A stretch of 64,000 nt of DNA from contig RHPI01000003.1 of assembly GCA_009103225.1 (NCBI GenBank), positions 427,250-491,249 on the forward strand, read 5' to 3'. A program made the position numbers and the translations under genes. Source of the stretch: Chlorokybus atmophyticus. Its lineage: Eukaryota > Streptophyta > Chlorokybophyceae > Chlorokybales > Chlorokybaceae. The notes beneath the pieces were generated by a model. The model was not told where the DNA came from and made no database searches. It saw nothing but the letters and a program-made list of their open reading frames with translations. The number at the start of each line of letters is the position of its first letter. Position 1 is the first letter of the stretch. Positions 63,899-64,000 of this stretch are shown here, one piece after another.

Positions 63899-64000
63899 CT
63901 GAACACAATGATGAAACGGTGGGCATGCGTAACTCAATGGAAGGCATACACAGACCTACGCATGACAGAATCTGCAGAATAGTCGGCATGCGCGGAGGGG

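Overview
This window is nuclear DNA from a flagellate-capable green alga (Chlorophyta). The genes are intron-dense with GT-AG introns. They include a chloroplast import receptor (Toc34), plant-type phytoene desaturase, an LPA2-like photosystem II assembly factor, a chloroplast RH3-type RNA helicase and a plastid glyoxalase I. Alongside these sit IFT46 (cilia), EB1, exportin-1, LSm6 and Elongator subunit 5. No bacterial, organellar or viral gene organisation was seen. The exact genus cannot be named from the sequence alone.

Layout, left to right: OSCA/CSC1 mechanosensitive channel (-, C-terminus leaves the window) | TOC34 (+) | EB1 (-) | phytoene desaturase PDS (+) | LPA2-like thylakoid protein (-) | LSM6 (+, 170 bp from LPA2-like) | RH3 DEAD-box helicase (-) | IFT46 (+) | two-domain glyoxalase I (-) | assembly gap | exportin-1 XPO1 (-) | 4 kb gene-poor stretch with a 680 bp (AC)n array | TPR protein with a possible thylakoid Tat signal (-, contains a gap) | single-domain VOC/glyoxalase-like protein (+) | Elongator ELP5 (-) | roughly 9.5 kb of repeat-derived sequence. 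The last part holds an inverted pair of Cys-rich elements, several perfect palindromes, and an unidentified acidic protein gene (-) that runs off the right end.

Functionally the window mixes housekeeping with plastid biogenesis: protein import (TOC34), carotenoid synthesis (PDS), PSII assembly (LPA2-like), plastid RNA metabolism (RH3) and methylglyoxal detoxification (GLYI). Many neighbours are divergently transcribed from short shared upstream regions. Telo-box-like AACCCTA motifs recur in several of those regions.

The least explained parts are the 56.5-64 kb repeat family, the introns of the 45.5-54.5 kb genes (packed with alternating purine/pyrimidine GCAC/GTGC sequence), and the acidic N-terminal extension on Toc34. 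CDS coordinates are gene spans from start codon to stop codon and include introns. Exon borders were assigned by eye from GT-AG sites and family similarity.
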